NCBI GenBank assembly: GCA_965223215.1 | Contig: CBDCVZ010000010.1 | Span: 4,464,001 to 4,528,000, forward strand | Source of the DNA: JABDMH01 sp965223215 | Lineage (GTDB): Bacteria; Bacteroidota; Bacteroidia; Chitinophagales; Saprospiraceae | Direction of reading: 5' to 3' | Length of the DNA: 64,000 nt | In this document: positions 61,952 through 64,000 of the stretch, piece after piece | Layout of the letters: each line of letters starts with the position of its first letter | Numbering within the stretch: the first letter of the stretch is position 1 | Made by a program: the position numbers and the translations under genes | Notes under the pieces: model-generated | What the model was told of the DNA's origin: nothing | The model's database searches: none | What the model saw: the letters and a program-made list of their open reading frames with translations, nothing else

Positions 61952-63040
61952 CTAGGCGGCCATCGCATCGCGATAAATCTTACGACCCAAGACAAAGGTA
62001 ATTCCCACCATACCTCCTAAGAGCGCACCGATGATTAACGACTTCAACAGGGAGGGTTCTACAGGTCTAATCGGCGGAATGGCATCATCAATGAGGGTGA
62101 TAAAGGGTGTCTTATTTTTTAGTGAGAAATCTGCAAATTCAAGGTTTTTAAGGGCTTCGCCATGCATCAACTGCAGTCGTTGGACATTAGAGGCCAAGCG
62201 AGTTCGCTTCAGTGTGCCTTCGGTGGCCGAATATACGTTTTGATTCCGATCGACAAATTCGGCCAGACTGTATTCAGCAGATTTCAGTGCTGCTGCTAAC
62301 GAATCTGTCTTGGACTTCATGAGTGTATAGGTGGCCAACGCCTTTTCCGTTGATTTTTCAACATAGTATGAAGTGAGCTGGCCAAAAATCGAATCCACTA
62401 AGGCAATAGACAGACTTTCGCTGGGAGATTCAATCTTCAACGTCATGATTCCGGTGTCTTCATTGTAGGAGGTAGAATAGATCCCTTCAGTAGATTCACT
62501 TCCATTGAGCAGGCCTTGTAATTTTTTTAGTACGGCTAGTTCATTGGAGGTGAAGGTCTCAACATTACCGTGGGAATAAAGAAATCCCTTCAATCCGGTG
62601 GTGTCGTCTTCCCACTTTTCGTGCAACTGGAACTGACGAATTAAATGATTGGCAAGATAGTCGGACGTGCCGTCAATACTGACCTTGCTGAAAATAGCCA
62701 TTTGCAACACCCGGCGGGATTTAGAGATCTCAAGAATCTTATCCAGGTTGTACTTGCCGCGCCTGATCCCCCCAATGCCAATTTGACCCAAAATACTTGA
62801 CATACCTGCCAACGCATTCCCTTCATCTTCGTCGACCATGAAAGTCAGTGCGGCTGGATAAATGGGCTCGGTGGTCATGGCGTCATAGGCTTTATAACCA
62901 ATAAAGGGCACTGCAATCAATCCGATCAGCCACCAATGGCGCCACAACTCTCGCCAGTATTCCTGGATCTTGAGAATGAGTTCTTTCAGGGTGATCTCAT
63001 CATCCGGATGTGGTCGAAGATTGGCCTCTTGCTCCGTCAT
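61952..63040 (-). CDS. wzz: Chain-length determinant protein (Wzz/polysaccharide co-polymerase)
   Basis: 362 residues. An N-terminal membrane segment (about 35-55, WWLIGLIAVPFIGYKAY), a long periplasmic helical part (about 80-310, with an ATYTLMKSKTDSLAAAL coiled region) and a C-terminal segment preceded by PPIRPVEPSLLKSLIIGAL give the two-helix topology and Pro-rich motif of Wzz proteins. No kinase domain is attached. It sets chain length for Wzy-dependent polymers. Its ATG overlaps the metH stop as ATGA. Confidence 0.88.
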   Translation of the reverse strand: MTEQEANLRPHPDDEITLKELILKIQEYWRELWRHWWLIGLIAVPFIGYKAYDAMTTEPIYPAALTFMVDEDEGNALAGMSSILGQIGIGGIRRGKYNLDKILEISKSRRVLQMAIFSKVSIDGTSDYLANHLIRQFQLHEKWEDDTTGLKGFLYSHGNVETFTSNELAVLKKLQGLLNGSESTEGIYSTSYNEDTGIMTLKIESPSESLSIALVDSIFGQLTSYYVEKSTEKALATYTLMKSKTDSLAAALKSAEYSLAEFVDRNQNVYSATEGTLKRTRLASNVQRLQLMHGEALKNLEFADFSLKNKTPFITLIDDAIPPIRPVEPSLLKSLIIGALLGGMVGITFVLGRKIYRDAMAA

Positions 63041-64000
63041 ACATCATAGTTTAGAAAAGGGGCCATCCATCTCTCCGCCTCTGCTCTTGTCATTCCCTTT
63101 CGGGATGCATAGTCAATGACTTGATCGGCAGCAACTTTTCCCAGCCCAAAATACTTGCTCTGCGGATGAGCGAAGTACCATCCACTGACCGAAGCTGCTG
63201 GATACATGGCATAGTGTTCGGTGAGCTGTATTTTAGCATCGTCCCGGTTTAATTGAAGCAGCTGGAATAGCGTCTCCTTTTCAGTATGTTCGGGGCAAGC
63301 GGGATAACCGGGAGCGGGTCGAATCCCTTGATATTTCTCGCGGATCAAAGCGGAATTATCAAAGGGTTCATTGGGTGCATATGCCCACAATTCGGTACGC
63401 ACCAGGCGATGCATATATTCAGCTAACGCTTCCGCCAAACGGTCGGCAAGGGCCTTTAGCATAATAGCGTGATAGTCGTCGTGCTGAGCTTCGAAGCGTT
63501 TGATGTGCGCTTCAATGCCAGTGCCGGCAGTGACCGCAAAGGCCCCCAGATAGTCAGATCCACTCTCCACTGGGGCTATAAAATCACTCAGCGATAAATT
63601 TGGCTGCCCACTTGCTTTTTGGTTTTGCTGCCGCAAGAAGTGGAGGGTAGCCAGCTCCTCTTTCCGGCCACGGTCTCGAAATATTCTCACGGAATCTTCA
63701 GGGGTACTGCCCGCTGGAAAAAGCCCGATCGTAGCCTCACCTCGTAACCAGTGTTGGTCAAAAATCTGATCCAACATCACATTGGCTTCCTCATAAAGTT
63801 TCTGGGCCTCTGCACCTACGATCTCATCTTTGAGAATGGCGGGAAATTTCCCAGCCAATTGCCAGCTACTAAAAAAGGGCGTCCAGTCAATGTAGTCTCG
63901 CAGTTGCGACAGGTCGAAATTCTCCCATTTGGATACACCCAGTTTTTTGGGTGCTACGATCTGATCGAAAGACAAGGACATCTTATTGGCCCGTGCCTCG
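63037..64000 (-). CDS. metH: Cobalamin-dependent methionine synthase, C-terminal part (5' end outside window)
   Basis: About 320 C-terminal residues; the frame is open to the right edge (EARANKM before the internal Met at 63981), so the start is outside. YIDWTPFFSSWQLAGKFP, GLFPAGS, DYLGAFAVTAG, HRLVRTELWAYAP and GIRPAPGYPACPEHTEK belong to the SAM-binding activation domain of MetH, which re-methylates the cobalamin when it is oxidised. The catalytic homocysteine, folate and cobalamin domains are not in view. Its stop overlaps the start of wzz. Confidence 0.93.
   Translation of the reverse strand, partial: EARANKMSLSFDQIVAPKKLGVSKWENFDLSQLRDYIDWTPFFSSWQLAGKFPAILKDEIVGAEAQKLYEEANVMLDQIFDQHWLRGEATIGLFPAGSTPEDSVRIFRDRGRKEELATLHFLRQQNQKASGQPNLSLSDFIAPVESGSDYLGAFAVTAGTGIEAHIKRFEAQHDDYHAIMLKALADRLAEALAEYMHRLVRTELWAYAPNEPFDNSALIREKYQGIRPAPGYPACPEHTEKETLFQLLQLNRDDAKIQLTEHYAMYPAASVSGWYFAHPQSKYFGLGKVAADQVIDYASRKGMTRAEAERWMAPFLNYDV

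Overview
The window looks like chromosome of a member of the Bacteroidota, possibly of the Saprospiraceae. The grounds are a gingipain-type C25 protease with a C-terminal secretion-tail-like region, a UpxY-type NusG paralogue, a DUF4861 lipoprotein, several candidate promoter elements of the TAnnTTTG type, and few recognisable Shine-Dalgarno sites. The family-level placement is an inference. No rRNA, tRNA, CRISPR array or transposase was recognised.

Left part (1-11.4 kb), ordinary genes: the tail of a methyltransferase, an OmpA-like lipoprotein with a clear terminator, an AstE/AspA-type zinc hydrolase, a secreted protein of unknown function, a small ORF resembling a secretion tail, a DUF4861 lipoprotein, an unknown protein, and a 1,656-residue C25 protease whose base composition changes abruptly part way along.

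Middle and right (11.4-63.0 kb), one very large surface-polysaccharide locus, almost all on the minus strand and so read from right to left. It opens at about 63.0 kb, where metH overlaps the gene of a Wzz-type chain-length protein. There follow a winged-helix regulator with a palindrome at its start, a WbpA/TviB-type nucleotide-sugar dehydrogenase, UpxY, UDP-glucose dehydrogenase, a PAPS-forming set (DUF2061-cysC-cysD-cysN), a UDP-glucuronate 4-epimerase type enzyme, a WlbA-type oxidoreductase, a SNF2 helicase bracketed by hairpin repeats, an ABC exporter, a WecB-type epimerase, a Wzx flippase, methyltransferases, a HisH/HisF/WbpG amidotransferase set split by a sulfotransferase and a methyltransferase, many glycosyltransferases, two pyruvyl transferases, a beta-helix protein, a Wzy-type polymerase, a WcaF-type acetyltransferase, mannose-1-phosphate guanylyltransferase, a second epimerase, a PIG-L deacetylase and a WbqC protein. 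I infer an acidic heteropolysaccharide that is sulfated, probably pyruvylated, and carries an amidino-modified amino sugar. I found no initiating phosphoglycosyltransferase, Wza-type porin or tyrosine kinase; these must lie elsewhere if the locus is Wzx/Wzy-dependent.

Two unrelated repeat families interrupt the locus. Around 23.1-25.8 kb, three arrays of an approximately 100-bp imperfect palindrome alternate with an AAA ATPase/DUF4143 gene and a GxxExxY gene. Around 48.06-48.29 and 52.03-52.31 kb, two arrays of an 18-bp GGAA-loop hairpin with compensatory stem changes bracket the SNF2 helicase gene. In both cases the repeats lie almost against the ends of the genes. These repeat-plus-enzyme modules are the least explained structure in the window.
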